This document shows positions 7,419 to 16,046 of a stretch of DNA of 24,861 bases, one piece after another. The translations under genes and the position numbers were made by a program. This DNA is from JAUZPB01 sp037140715 (GTDB lineage: Bacteria; Bacteroidota; Ignavibacteria; Ignavibacteriales; SURF-24). Location: the NCBI GenBank assembly GCA_037140715.1, contig JBAXDX010000040.1, forward strand, positions 1 to 24,861, read 5' to 3'. Below the pieces are notes generated by a model, which saw only the letters and a list, made by a program, of their open reading frames with translations, did no database searches and was not told the DNA's origin. Positions within the stretch are counted from its first letter, which is position 1. Each line of letters starts with the position of its first letter.

Positions 7419-7685
7419 TTATGAAAAATTTAATATCCATGTATTTTTATTTAATTTTCTTAATGTGCCACGGCTTTCAAGCATGGTGAGTAATTTATCA
7501 GTTATTGCTTCAGTTTTAGCATAGCCAAGCTTTAGGTTCCTCTTCTCGAAAAAATGCTTTATTCCGTACTGCATATCTTTCAGAAAGACATTTGAGTTAT
7601 GATAGAACGGGTATTTTTCCTTCATGAAGTTTAAGAATGTATCAAGATTGTTGTTCAGGAATTCCAATTCAGTATCAGTTTCCAT
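7419..7685 (-). CDS. Small conserved-looking protein of unknown function (88 aa)
   Basis: I do not recognise a family. The protein is acidic at the N-terminus (METDTELEFLNNN) and has helical stretches through LDTFLNFMKEKYPF and MQYGIKHFFEKRN. It ends in TDKLLTMLESRGTLRKL followed by a beta-like NTWILNF, a shape reminiscent of a small winged-helix domain. There are no cysteines, signal peptide or membrane segment. Being directly upstream of the Fe-S carrier suggests a shared operon and perhaps a related role. That is context only. Confidence 0.7.
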   Translation of the reverse strand: METDTELEFLNNNLDTFLNFMKEKYPFYHNSNVFLKDMQYGIKHFFEKRNLKLGYAKTEAITDKLLTMLESRGTLRKLNKNTWILNFS

Positions 7686-7985
7686 TATTTATTGCCTTAA
7701 ATTATTGTTTCGTTATATGTAAAAATAACGATTCCCGCGGATAAAAGACACAGGTATTTTTTTCTTAATCTTAATTGTTTGTGTTACACAAAAATTCATC
7801 TGTACTTATTTACGTTATCATAAGAGTCAAATGAATCAAATAAAGCTGTTTTATGAAGTTTAAAGATTTAAGTTAGTTAAATCTGCCTTATTTAATTAAG
7901 GTTAAAATGCAGAGTACATTTTAGAGATATACTGTATTGAATGTAAACTCTTTAATCCTGTTAATTTTGCCTAAAAAGTATTAAA
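7686..7985. other. 300-nt divergent intergenic region
   Basis: AT-rich gap between the minus-strand small gene and the plus-strand barrel gene; it must carry two divergent promoters. On the plus strand TTGAAT (7937-7942), a 17-nt spacer and GTTAAT (7960-7965) form a possible sigma70-like pair. TAATTTTG (7962-7969) also fits the TAnnTTTG element of Bacteroidota promoters, but without a well-spaced TTTG. A half copy of the modular repeat lies at 7757-7776. No ORF or RNA gene is evident. Confidence 0.5.
7757..7776. repeat. Solitary half copy of the modular repeat end
   Basis: T-run followed by TTCTTAATCTTAATT, matching the left end (TTTTCTTAATC) of the modular palindrome family. No right arm is nearby. 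It may be a decayed or incomplete copy. Confidence 0.45.
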
Positions 7986-8018
7986 TTGTGCATAGTAACA
8001 AAAACATTTTGGGAAGTT

Positions 8019-8885
8019 ATGAAGAAAGTTCTATTTTTTCTGGTTTTTACCCTTTTCGGTTCATTCCAGAATAGTTTTTCACAGGAAGACACTACGGAGT
8101 CTAAAGGTAAAATCGAGGTTTTTCTAATTGATTCATATATTACACCTGAAAAACCGCGTAAGTTTATACTTACTTTCTATACGTCCGACAGTTGCCGTTC
8201 CAGGATAATGCTTGATAATAAATACGCGTTTGAAATATCTCCGGTTCCTGCCGGGGAGCATAAGGCTGAGATTGACGTTTCAGCACTCAAATTTGATTCG
8301 ACCGACATTCCGTTTGTTATACATATATTAGATAAAGATGGTGTGGCGGACAGCAGTGAGAAATATGAGGTGGCCGTTCCCAATTATTTAAAGCAGGAAG
8401 CTACGGCAGCCGAAGGAGCAGGCTCTAACCTTTTTCTGATGTGCTGTCTGGGAGGCACGGTCTTCGGACTTCCTTCACCAACGTATGTTGTCTGGGGAGG
8501 GAATCGTTATTTCAGCCTTTCAAAGGAAATACCTGTGCTTTCACTTCAGACTCGAAGCTATAAGTACCCGACAGGTTATTTCTCGGTGGAATATTCTTAT
8601 ATTTTTGACGCGCCTAAAAAAAACTTTCTGAGGGCAGGCTACAAGCATATTTTCGATATGCCATATATTGAGTATCTTTCACCCGGTGTGAATTTCTTTA
8701 CTGACCTTAAAGGCTTTAACGGTATCAGTCCTGAAATATCTGTCGGATGGTTTAAGATTTATGATCTTTTTACTCTTTATACCAGATACAGGTATAATTA
8801 TAAGCCGGGCGAATCCGGCGGTGATTTTCATGAGTTATCTGTCGGGCTTTATTCGGGATTCTTTACATTCCATCTGACGCTTTAG
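8019..8885 (+). CDS. Secreted outer-membrane beta-barrel-like protein, unknown function
   Basis: The start is placed at the ATG at 8019, preceded by GGGAAG at 8011-8016, rather than the TTG 33 nt upstream. This gives MKKVLFFLVFTLFGSFQNSFSQ, a clear Sec signal peptide with likely cleavage before EDTTE. The mature part has two regions. Roughly residues 25-120 form a beta-rich domain of Ig-like or sandwich character (KFILTFYTSDSC, AGEHKAEIDVSAL, ending VPNYL). From about residue 130 to the end, alternating aromatic strands (YFSLSKEIPVLSLQTR, GYFSVEYSYIF, LFTLYTRYRYNY) end in GFFTFHLTL, typical of a small outer-membrane barrel. It is monocistronic and family unknown. The next feature downstream is a modular repeat. 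Confidence 0.8.
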   Translation: MKKVLFFLVFTLFGSFQNSFSQEDTTESKGKIEVFLIDSYITPEKPRKFILTFYTSDSCRSRIMLDNKYAFEISPVPAGEHKAEIDVSALKFDSTDIPFVIHILDKDGVADSSEKYEVAVPNYLKQEATAAEGAGSNLFLMCCLGGTVFGLPSPTYVVWGGNRYFSLSKEIPVLSLQTRSYKYPTGYFSVEYSYIFDAPKKNFLRAGYKHIFDMPYIEYLSPGVNFFTDLKGFNGISPEISVGWFKIYDLFTLYTRYRYNYKPGESGGDFHELSVGLYSGFFTFHLTL

Positions 8886-8910
8886 GAAATAAGCAGGAGA
8901 GTCTGATTGT

Positions 8911-8977
8911 GAGTAAGATTATTATTATGATTAAGATTAAGAAACCCCGGAGATATTTTCTTAAGCATAATCTTATT
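8911..8977. repeat. Modular palindrome copy 4, inside-out arrangement
   Basis: Here the right-type arm comes first (GAGTAAG-ATTATT-ATTATG-ATTAAG-ATTAAG, end AAA), then 18 nt of GC-rich spacer, then a left-type arm beginning TTTTCTTAA and ending CATAAT-CTTATT. The outer ends therefore face each other, the reverse of other copies. It looks like two half elements tail to tail, or the junction between neighbouring elements. It lies before xseA. Confidence 0.7.
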
Positions 8978-9026
8978 CCTCTTTACCCTTATCACAAAAG
9001 AAAGTTTAACAAAAAGAAAACAGCGT

Positions 9027-10208
9027 ATGATTTTATCAGTCGGCGAAATAACAAGATTAATTAAAGAAGAGCTGGAAAGCAGCTTTTCGGACATCAGCGT
9101 TGAAGGAGAAATATCCGGACTGAAAAAGCATGTTTCAGGGCATTGGTATTTTACTCTCAAAGATTCAGGCGCGGTTATATCCTGTGCGATGTGGAAAGGG
9201 TATAACAGTTCTGTTTTCTTTACGCCCGCGGACGGGATGAAAATTGTCGTTTCAGGGAATATATCGGTTTATCCTCCGCGCGGAAATTATCAGCTCGATG
9301 TTCGCCAGATGAAACCTGCCGGAGCGGGTGGTCTGCAGGTGGCATTCGAAAAGCTGAAAAGGAAACTTGCTGATGAAGGGTTGTTTAGCCCTGAGCATAA
9401 GAAACCAATTCCCCGCTTTCCTAAAAAGATAGGTATTGTTACTGCAATTGATGGAGCGGCTTTTCAGGATATGATAAGCATCGCAAAGCGCAGATTCCCG
9501 CTTGTTGAACTTGTAATCGCTCCAAGTAAAGTGCAGGGAGACGGCGCTGCGAAGTCTATCGCCGGAAGTATTAATTTGCTGAATCAGAGAGATGATATTG
9601 ACCTTATTATAACAGGCCGTGGCGGAGGTTCGCTTGAGGATTTGTGGGCTTTTAATGAGGAAATAGTCGCCAGGGCTATATTTGAATCTGTAATACCTGT
9701 TATAAGCGCCGTTGGGCATGAAATAGATTTTACTATTGCAGATTTTGCTGCTGACCTGAGGGCCGCAACTCCATCGGCTGCAATGGAACTGGCAACGCCT
9801 GATGTTGATGATTATTTTACATTTTTAGATGATTTTAAGCTTAATTCAACTAATAATATTTTATATATTATGGATGAAAAAAAAGAGAAGATTGGCAGAC
9901 TGCTTAATTCTTATGGTTTCAGAGTCCCGCGCGATCTTATGCGTATAAGGACTCAGCAGACTGACAATGTATTTTATCGAATAGAACAAATGATAAATAA
10001 AAAATTATTGGCACAGAATACCAGGTTATTATATCTGACTAAAAGCCTTGAATCCGGCGATTGTCAGAAGATATTAAAAAAGGGTTTTGTACTGGTAAAG
10101 CAGGATACTGATAAATTCGTAAAGCGCGCCGCGGACTTCCGTCAGAACAGCCCGGCTACGCTTAAGTTTTATGATAATGAAATTCAGGTAAATCACAAAG
10201 ATGAGTAA
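9027..10208 (+). CDS. xseA: Exodeoxyribonuclease VII large subunit
   Basis: Catalytic subunit of exonuclease VII, which degrades single-stranded DNA from either end with several copies of XseB. The N-terminal OB-fold domain reads SVGEITRLIKEELESSF through GHWYFTLKDSGAVI and PRGNYQLDVRQM. The conserved nuclease core holds GGGSLEDLWAFNEE, then ISAVGHEIDFTIADFAADLRAATPSAA, written here as two parts because it is one continuous block. It has 393 residues against about 456 in E. coli; the shortening is in the coiled-coil C-terminal region, common in other phyla. No strong ribosome site precedes the ATG. The stop overlaps the xseB start by 8 nt (ATGAGTAA), so the two subunits are translationally coupled. 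Confidence 0.95.
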   Translation: MILSVGEITRLIKEELESSFSDISVEGEISGLKKHVSGHWYFTLKDSGAVISCAMWKGYNSSVFFTPADGMKIVVSGNISVYPPRGNYQLDVRQMKPAGAGGLQVAFEKLKRKLADEGLFSPEHKKPIPRFPKKIGIVTAIDGAAFQDMISIAKRRFPLVELVIAPSKVQGDGAAKSIAGSINLLNQRDDIDLIITGRGGGSLEDLWAFNEEIVARAIFESVIPVISAVGHEIDFTIADFAADLRAATPSAAMELATPDVDDYFTFLDDFKLNSTNNILYIMDEKKEKIGRLLNSYGFRVPRDLMRIRTQQTDNVFYRIEQMINKKLLAQNTRLLYLTKSLESGDCQKILKKGFVLVKQDTDKFVKRAADFRQNSPATLKFYDNEIQVNHKDE

Positions 10209-10437
10209 AAAGAAAAACGAAAATTCATTCGAAGAATCATTAAGCAGACTTGATGAGATTTCCAGGCGATTGGACAGCGAGGCGATTGGTCTTGATGAGG
10301 CTGTTAGTCTTTACGAGGAAGGCATTAAGCTTTCAAAACAATGCTATCAGCAATTAAAGGAAGCGGAACTTAAAATTACAACGCTACGCAAAACCCTGGA
10401 AAGTGAAATTCAGGAAGACAACGGTTCTGAGGTATAA
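10201..10437 (+). CDS. xseB: Exodeoxyribonuclease VII small subunit
   Basis: 78-residue helical-hairpin partner of XseA. The family pattern FEESLSRLDEISRRLDS, then LDEAVSLYEEGIKLSKQC and LKEAELKI, is clear. The ATG lies inside the last codons of xseA with an 8-nt overlap. dxs follows 17 nt after the stop, so all three genes probably form one transcript; xseB-dxs linkage is frequent in bacteria. Confidence 0.95.
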   Translation: MSKKKNENSFEESLSRLDEISRRLDSEAIGLDEAVSLYEEGIKLSKQCYQQLKEAELKITTLRKTLESEIQEDNGSEV

Positions 10438-10454
10438 ATATCAGGTCAGGAAAG

Positions 10455-12374
10455 ATGAACGAAGAAAATAAATATCAATTGCTCTTTGGTGTAGATTCCC
10501 CGGCGGATATAAGAAATTTCAGTTCAAATGAATTGAAAGTACTCTGTCAGGAAGTAAGGGAATATCTTATAGATGTTATCTCGCAGACAGGCGGGCATTT
10601 CGGCGGCGGGCTTGGAACAGTCGAACTGACGGTAGCTTTGCACAAAGTTTTTAATACGCCGGATGATCTTATAGTCTGGGATACCGGGCATCAGACCTAC
10701 CCGCATAAGGTGCTGACAGGCAGGCGCGATTCGTTAAAGACTATCAGGCAGCTTCATGGTATTAGTGGTTTTCTAAAAAGAGCGGAAAGCGAATATGATG
10801 CATTTGGCGCAGGCCATGCTTCTACTTCAATATCAGCGGCCCTCGGCATGGCTTCGGCAAGTAATCTTCTCGATACCAAAAAGAAAGTCGTAGCTGTAAT
10901 CGGTGATGGAGCTATGACAGGCGGAATGGCTTATGAAGCTATGAATAATGCCGGCGTGCTGAAATCAAATCTTATTGTTGTTTTTAATGATAATAATATG
11001 TCAATCAGCTCCAACGTATTCCAGTTTTCAAATTATTTTACAGAGATGATAGCTCATCCTGATTATAATAAATTTAAGAGCCAGGTATGGGATTTTACAG
11101 GCAAGCTTGATCATTTCGGCGACCGCCTGAGGAAGATTGCATCACGTCTTGAGAATGGAATTAAAGCTGTAATAACACCAGGCGTGCTTTTCGAAGCTCT
11201 CGGCTTCAGGTATTTTGGTCCTGTCAACGGGCATAATGTCGTTCAGCTCGTAAAGTTGCTCGAACAGGTCAGGAGTTTTAACGGTCCGATTTTAGTCCAT
11301 ACTATCACACAGAAAGGTAAAGGTTATAAACCGGCCGAAGAGGATGTTCAAAGACTGCACGCTTCAACTCCTTTTGATAAAGTTACCGGTCAGGCTTTTA
11401 AGAAATCAGGGGTTTTACCTTCTTATACCAGAATATTTGGCGAAGCGCTTACTGAGATAGTTAAGGATAATCCGAAAGTAATCGGTATAACTGCCGCTAT
11501 GCCGGACGGAACAGGGCTGGATTATTTGCAGAAAGCATTTCCGAAAAATTATTTTGATGTAGGAATTGCTGAAGAACATGCTGTAACATTTGCCGCAGGT
11601 ATGGCTACACAGGGGATAATTCCGGTTGTGGCAGTCTATTCTACTTTCCTTCAGAGAGCCTTTGACCAGATAATCCACGATGTTGCACTTCAGAAACTGC
11701 ATGTAGTCTTTGTACTGGACCGCGCGGGACTCGTAGGTGCTGATGGTCCTACACATCATGGCACCTTTGATCTTTCATACTTAAGGATGATTCCGGGTAT
11801 GGTTATTATGGCTCCTAAGGATGAAGCAGAATTAAGGAATATGCTCTATACAGCAATAAATTGCAATTCATGTCCGGTTGCTATCCGTTATCCGAGGGGA
11901 AATGCTCTGGGTGTAAAACTGAACCCCGGGTTCGAAGCTGTTCCGATTGGAATTTCCGAACGGCTTGCCAGTGGTTCTGACGTGGCAATACTTGCTGTTG
12001 GCTCGATGGTGAAGAACTCGTTTGGTGCCGCGGAAATTATGGCAAAGGACGGAATAAATTGCGAGGTAATAAATATGCGTTTTATAAAGCCTCTTGATAC
12101 TAAGATGCTTGATTACATCGCTTCCAGGCACAATAAGATAATTACAGTTGAAGAAAATGTGCTTGCAGGTGGCTTTGGCAGTGCGGTGCTTGAGTATTTT
12201 GCTTCAAAGAATTATAAGAATGATATACTCAGGCTTGGAATCGGGGATGAATTTGTAGAGCATGGCTCGCAGGATGAACTTTATAAAATCCTGGAATTAG
12301 ACAGCGCGGGAATATCTAAAAGAATTACAGGTTTCCTGAACGGGCAGGCGTTTAAGGAAAATATCGTGGCTTAA
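10455..12374 (+). CDS. dxs: 1-deoxy-D-xylulose-5-phosphate synthase
   Basis: First enzyme of the MEP isoprenoid pathway; it condenses pyruvate and glyceraldehyde 3-phosphate using thiamine diphosphate. At 639 residues it is full length. The thiamine/Mg motif GDGAMTGGMAYEAMNNAG begins at residue 150. The catalytic glutamate of the second thiamine domain is Glu373 in DVGIAEEHAVTF. The transketolase central domain (DRAGLVGADGPTHHGTFDL) and the C-terminal domain are present. An AGGAAAG ribosome site precedes the ATG closely. With fni and the prenyl synthase, the window encodes the entry and exit of the pathway but not the middle steps. Confidence 0.97.
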   Translation: MNEENKYQLLFGVDSPADIRNFSSNELKVLCQEVREYLIDVISQTGGHFGGGLGTVELTVALHKVFNTPDDLIVWDTGHQTYPHKVLTGRRDSLKTIRQLHGISGFLKRAESEYDAFGAGHASTSISAALGMASASNLLDTKKKVVAVIGDGAMTGGMAYEAMNNAGVLKSNLIVVFNDNNMSISSNVFQFSNYFTEMIAHPDYNKFKSQVWDFTGKLDHFGDRLRKIASRLENGIKAVITPGVLFEALGFRYFGPVNGHNVVQLVKLLEQVRSFNGPILVHTITQKGKGYKPAEEDVQRLHASTPFDKVTGQAFKKSGVLPSYTRIFGEALTEIVKDNPKVIGITAAMPDGTGLDYLQKAFPKNYFDVGIAEEHAVTFAAGMATQGIIPVVAVYSTFLQRAFDQIIHDVALQKLHVVFVLDRAGLVGADGPTHHGTFDLSYLRMIPGMVIMAPKDEAELRNMLYTAINCNSCPVAIRYPRGNALGVKLNPGFEAVPIGISERLASGSDVAILAVGSMVKNSFGAAEIMAKDGINCEVINMRFIKPLDTKMLDYIASRHNKIITVEENVLAGGFGSAVLEYFASKNYKNDILRLGIGDEFVEHGSQDELYKILELDSAGISKRITGFLNGQAFKENIVA

Positions 12375-12470
12375 CTCCCCCGGAAGCAAATAGCTACTGA
12401 TAAATATTATTATCAGAAGGGAAAAACTTAGAACCGGCATTTTTATATTTTTATTAAGGTACCAAATTAT

Positions 12471-13163
12471 ATGCGACCTAAAATTCTACTCGTTGATGAT
12501 GAAAAGGATATCGTTGAATTCCTTAAGTATAACCTTGAACAGGAAGGTTTTGAAGTAATTACAGCTTATGATGGCGAAGAGGCAATTGAGAAGCTTATCG
12601 AAAAACCAGATCTGATAATTCTTGACGTGATGATGCCTAAGATGAATGGTTATGAGGTCTGCCTGAAAATAAAGCAGGATAACACATTCGCATCAATTCC
12701 TGTCATATTTCTTACTGCTAAATCCAGTGAGCAGGATGAAATTAAAGGACTTAATCTTGGCGCTGATGATTTTATCAGTAAACCTATTTCTCCTAAAAAA
12801 CTTATTGCCCGTGTAAAATCAAATCTCCGGAAACAGGAGAGTATTCCGGAAGGAGTAAAACCAAATATAAAAATTAAAACAGGTCCGCTTGAAATAGACC
12901 GTGAAAAGTATGAAATAAAAATAAACGGACAGCTTATAGTTTTCCCAAGAAAAGAATTTGAAATTTTATCTTATCTGGCTTCGCACTCAGGCAGGGTGCT
13001 TAGCCGCGAAGCAATGTTGAGAGATATCTGGGGGACGGATGTTTTTGTAATTGAAAGAACCATTGATGTGCATGTAAGAAAAATCAGAGAGAAAATGGGG
13101 GAGTTTTCAGAACTGATAGAAACAATTAAAGGGGTGGGTTATCGCTTCCGACTCCCGGAATAA
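12471..13163 (+). CDS. OmpR/PhoB-family response regulator
   Basis: DNA-binding response regulator of 230 residues. The receiver domain has the acidic pair Asp9-Asp10, the phosphoacceptor Asp52 in LIILDVMMPKMNGYEV, the Thr of VIFLTAKS and the Lys of FISKPISPKKL. The winged-helix output domain (about 130-230) has FPRKEFEILSYLASHSGRV, RDIWGTDVFV and ERTIDVHVRKIREK, and ends in the wing IKGVGYRF. It is most like PhoB, but phosphate control is not shown by anything else here: no pst or phoU gene is nearby. A histidine kinase follows immediately. The region before it (12375-12470) contains only a 7-bp AT-rich hairpin and an AAGG ribosome site. Confidence 0.95.
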   Translation: MRPKILLVDDEKDIVEFLKYNLEQEGFEVITAYDGEEAIEKLIEKPDLIILDVMMPKMNGYEVCLKIKQDNTFASIPVIFLTAKSSEQDEIKGLNLGADDFISKPISPKKLIARVKSNLRKQESIPEGVKPNIKIKTGPLEIDREKYEIKINGQLIVFPRKEFEILSYLASHSGRVLSREAMLRDIWGTDVFVIERTIDVHVRKIREKMGEFSELIETIKGVGYRFRLPE

Positions 13164-13200
13164 ACTTTGGAATAATCCGAAGTTTTCGAAAAATTATCTC

Positions 13201-14184
13201 TTGGTATATGCCGCGTTATGTCTGCTTACACTTTTGCTCGTATTTATTCCTCCCGGCTTAACTGTTACCCGGCTTGCGTGTGTTTTCTCAGCCGCCTGCC
13301 TGCTTAATTTTACAGCTTTTTATTTTTTTGTTCATATAAGCGAAAGGGAGTTAAGATCTATCCGGAAACTGATTAATCTTATCAGGAAGAATAAAATCAG
13401 CTCTCCTGAAGAAATCGTACTTCCTGAGAATCTTTATGACCTGCAGGAAGAAATCAGGGCAATGTATCTTAGAACTCAGAATGATATTGATTACCTCAAG
13501 AAGCTTGAACGGGTCAGGACTGAGTTCTTAGGCAATGTTTCCCATGAGTTAAGGACTCCGATATTCGCTATTCAGGGATTTATAGAAACTCTGCTTGACG
13601 GTGCGATAAACGACAGCAAAGTTAATATGAAATTTCTTGGAAAGGCGGCGCATCATACCGAAAACCTGAATAACCTGCTTAACGACCTGATTGATATTTC
13701 TATGATTGAGTCAGGGGAGATGCACCTGAGTTTCAGATATTTCAGGCTTATTGATTTAATAAAGGAAATAATCCCTGAACTGCTTCCTGAAGCGGAAAAG
13801 AAAAATCTTAAGCTTATTGTAAATCCGTTTGATGAAAAGCTTCAGATTTTGGCTGACCGGAATAAGCTCCGGCAGGTATTTAATAATCTGATATTAAACG
13901 CCATAAAATATACAGAGGAAGGCTCGGTATCAGTAATTATTGAGGCTGACGAATCAGCTGCCAGAATTATGATAAAGGATACAGGGATAGGCATTTCAGA
14001 AAAAGATATTCCGCGTATATTTGAGAGATTTTACCGCGTTGACAGGGACCGCAGCCGCGCGGCTGGTGGCACAGGGCTTGGACTTGCTATCGTTAAGCAT
14101 ATAATTGAAGCTCACAGTTCCAAAGTAGAAGTCAGAAGCACTATACTGGGCGGCTCGGAGTTTGCCTTCAGGCTTAAGCATTAA
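13201..14184 (+). CDS. Membrane sensor histidine kinase (PhoR-like)
   Basis: Partner of the preceding regulator. Two N-terminal membrane segments (VYAALCLLTLLLVFI, then CVFSAACLLNFTAFYFFV) are followed by a short linker, a HisKA domain with His115 in NVSHELRTPIFAIQGF, and a HATPase domain with the N box NKLRQVFNNLILNAIKY, G1 DTGIGIS, F box IFERFYRVD and G2 GGTGLGLAIVKHI. There is almost no periplasmic loop and no PAS domain, so the signal is probably sensed in or next to the membrane. The start is uncertain. The TTG at 13201 begins inside the first membrane segment with no ribosome site, while the frame is open back to 13120 within the regulator gene, encoding basic residues before the helix but offering no ATG, GTG or TTG. 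Confidence 0.92.
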   Translation: MVYAALCLLTLLLVFIPPGLTVTRLACVFSAACLLNFTAFYFFVHISERELRSIRKLINLIRKNKISSPEEIVLPENLYDLQEEIRAMYLRTQNDIDYLKKLERVRTEFLGNVSHELRTPIFAIQGFIETLLDGAINDSKVNMKFLGKAAHHTENLNNLLNDLIDISMIESGEMHLSFRYFRLIDLIKEIIPELLPEAEKKNLKLIVNPFDEKLQILADRNKLRQVFNNLILNAIKYTEEGSVSVIIEADESAARIMIKDTGIGISEKDIPRIFERFYRVDRDRSRAAGGTGLGLAIVKHIIEAHSSKVEVRSTILGGSEFAFRLKH

Positions 14185-14269
14185 GAGAATATCACTGCCC
14201 CGGATTTTTTATTTACGAAGAGATTAATAAATGTACTAAAGTTATAATAAATTGTATGGAGAAGGAAAT

Positions 14270-15919
14270 ATGTCAAAATTAACACAATCTGAAAGCTGGA
14301 AGAAGCTTGAGGAACATAAGTCGAAGATTGCCACAACTACAATGCGCGAAATGTTTAGTGAGGATACTGACCGGTTTGATAAGTTCTCGCTTAAGTTTAA
14401 CGAAATATTACTGGATTATTCCAAGAACAGGATAACAACAGAAACAATGTCATTGCTACTTGAACTGACTGAACCTGCCGGCCTGAAAGGCTGGATAGAA
14501 AAAATGTTCTCCGGCGAAAGGATTAATCTGACTGAAAACCGCGCCGTACTGCATACGGCTCTAAGAAACCGCTCGAACCGCCCTGTAATAGTCGATGGAA
14601 AAGATGTAATGCCTGAAATAAATTCGGTGTTAAAGCATATACGGGAGTTTTCGGAGCTTATCAGAAGCGGGGAGTGGAAAGGATATACAGGCGAATCTAT
14701 TACTGATGTCGTAAATATCGGTATAGGCGGTTCAGACCTCGGCCCAGTTATGGTAACTGAAGCCTTAAAACCATACGGCAAACCGGGATTAAATGTTCAC
14801 TTCGTTTCAAATGTGGATGGTACTGACATTTCCGAAGTTTTGAAAAATGTAAATCCCGAAACAGTTTTATTTCTGATTGCTTCAAAAACTTTTACTACTC
14901 AGGAAACAATTGCAAACGCAAATACAGCCAAAGACTGGTTCCTGCAAAAGGCAAAGGATAAGTCTGCCGTTGCAAAGCATTTCGCCGCTCTTTCAACAAA
15001 TGAAAAGGAAGTCTCGAAGTTTGGAATTGATCCTGAAAATATGTTTGAGTTCTGGGACTGGGTTGGCGGACGTTATTCATTATGGTCGGCTATCGGACTT
15101 TCTATTGCAATCTATATTGGTATGGATAACTTCGAAGAACTCCTTACCGGAGCTTTTGAAATGGATGAACATTTCAGAACAGAGCCATTTGAAAAGAACA
15201 TGCCTGTTATACTCGCTTTGCTTGGAATCTGGTATAATAATTTCTTTGATGCTCAGACTTATGCCATATTGCCATACGACCAGTATCTGCACCGGTTCCC
15301 CGCATATTTCCAGCAGGGAGATATGGAAAGTAATGGGAAGCGGGTAACTAAAGAGGGTAAGGCTACGGATTATTCTACCGGACCGATTGTATGGGGAGAA
15401 CCGGGAACTAACGGACAGCACGCGTTCTACCAGCTTATACATCAGGGAACAAAGTTGATCCCGGCTGACTTTATTGCTCCGGTACAGACTCATAATCCGG
15501 CTGGTAATCATCATACTTTGCTTCTTTCCAATTTCTTTGCCCAGACCGAAGCATTAATGAAGGGGAAAACAGAGGATGAGGCTGCCTCTGAACTGAAAGC
15601 CTCCGGAATGAATGATGCCGAAATTCAAAAACTTCTGCCTCACAAGGTTTTTGAAGGTAATAAACCCACAAATTCCATCTTCCTTGATAAGATTACTCCA
15701 AAAAATCTTGGCGGACTTATAGCTCTTTATGAACATAAGATATTCGTTCAGGGAATTATCTGGGATATTAATTCATTTGACCAGTGGGGAGTTGAACTCG
15801 GCAAACAGCTTGCTAAAGCTATTTTACCGGAACTTGACGGCAACACAAAGGTTACTTCGCATGATTCATCAACCAATGGGCTGATAAATTATTATAAAGG
15901 ATATAAAAACAACCTGTAA
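14270..15919 (+). CDS. pgi: Glucose-6-phosphate isomerase
   Basis: Interconverts glucose 6-phosphate and fructose 6-phosphate. The ATG at 14270 is chosen over a TTG 18 nt upstream because GGAGAAGGA directly precedes it and the resulting 549 residues match the length of E. coli Pgi. Substrate-phosphate and active-site signatures are intact: NIGIGGSDLGPVM, ASKTFTTQETI, GGRYSLWSAIGL, Glu353 in GDMESNGK, His384 in GTNGQHAFYQ and Lys512 in GVELGKQLAK, which match the E. coli catalytic triad with a constant offset of two. A TATAAT at 14243-14248 could be its -10 box, though no good -35 was found. Monocistronic; rplU follows with its own promoter. Confidence 0.97.
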   Translation: MSKLTQSESWKKLEEHKSKIATTTMREMFSEDTDRFDKFSLKFNEILLDYSKNRITTETMSLLLELTEPAGLKGWIEKMFSGERINLTENRAVLHTALRNRSNRPVIVDGKDVMPEINSVLKHIREFSELIRSGEWKGYTGESITDVVNIGIGGSDLGPVMVTEALKPYGKPGLNVHFVSNVDGTDISEVLKNVNPETVLFLIASKTFTTQETIANANTAKDWFLQKAKDKSAVAKHFAALSTNEKEVSKFGIDPENMFEFWDWVGGRYSLWSAIGLSIAIYIGMDNFEELLTGAFEMDEHFRTEPFEKNMPVILALLGIWYNNFFDAQTYAILPYDQYLHRFPAYFQQGDMESNGKRVTKEGKATDYSTGPIVWGEPGTNGQHAFYQLIHQGTKLIPADFIAPVQTHNPAGNHHTLLLSNFFAQTEALMKGKTEDEAASELKASGMNDAEIQKLLPHKVFEGNKPTNSIFLDKITPKNLGGLIALYEHKIFVQGIIWDINSFDQWGVELGKQLAKAILPELDGNTKVTSHDSSTNGLINYYKGYKNNL

Positions 15920-15982
15920 GGTAATAAAAAAAGGAAGTACATCCCTGAAACCTGTAATGGCATAATATTTTATAATTTTTAA

Positions 15983-16011
15983 TTGACTAATAGACGCTCT
16001 TTCCCTATATT
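15983..16011 (+). promoter_or_regulatory. Sigma70-like promoter for rplU-rpmA
   Basis: TTGACT at 15983-15988, exactly 17 nt of spacer, then TATATT at 16006-16011: five of six matches in each box to the sigma70 consensus. Transcription would begin near 16018, giving a leader of about 30 nt with GGGAGG at 16035-16040 before the rplU ATG. This is the best promoter in the window. Confidence 0.7.
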
Positions 16012-16046
16012 TGAAGCTCTTAAAAAAGCTTTACGGGAGGATCCTA

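Noticed and set aside
9252..9719. 155-codon antisense ORF in xseA
   Set aside because: Opposite a clear xseA coding region, with no recognisable motif or start signal.
12397..12416. Terminator after dxs
   Set aside because: CTGATAA/TTATCAG makes only a 7-bp AT-rich stem and the T-tract is about 25 nt away, so termination is not supported.
15080..15514. 144-codon antisense ORF in pgi
   Set aside because: Antisense to conserved catalytic regions of pgi with no ribosome site; the long frame is a by-product of codon bias.
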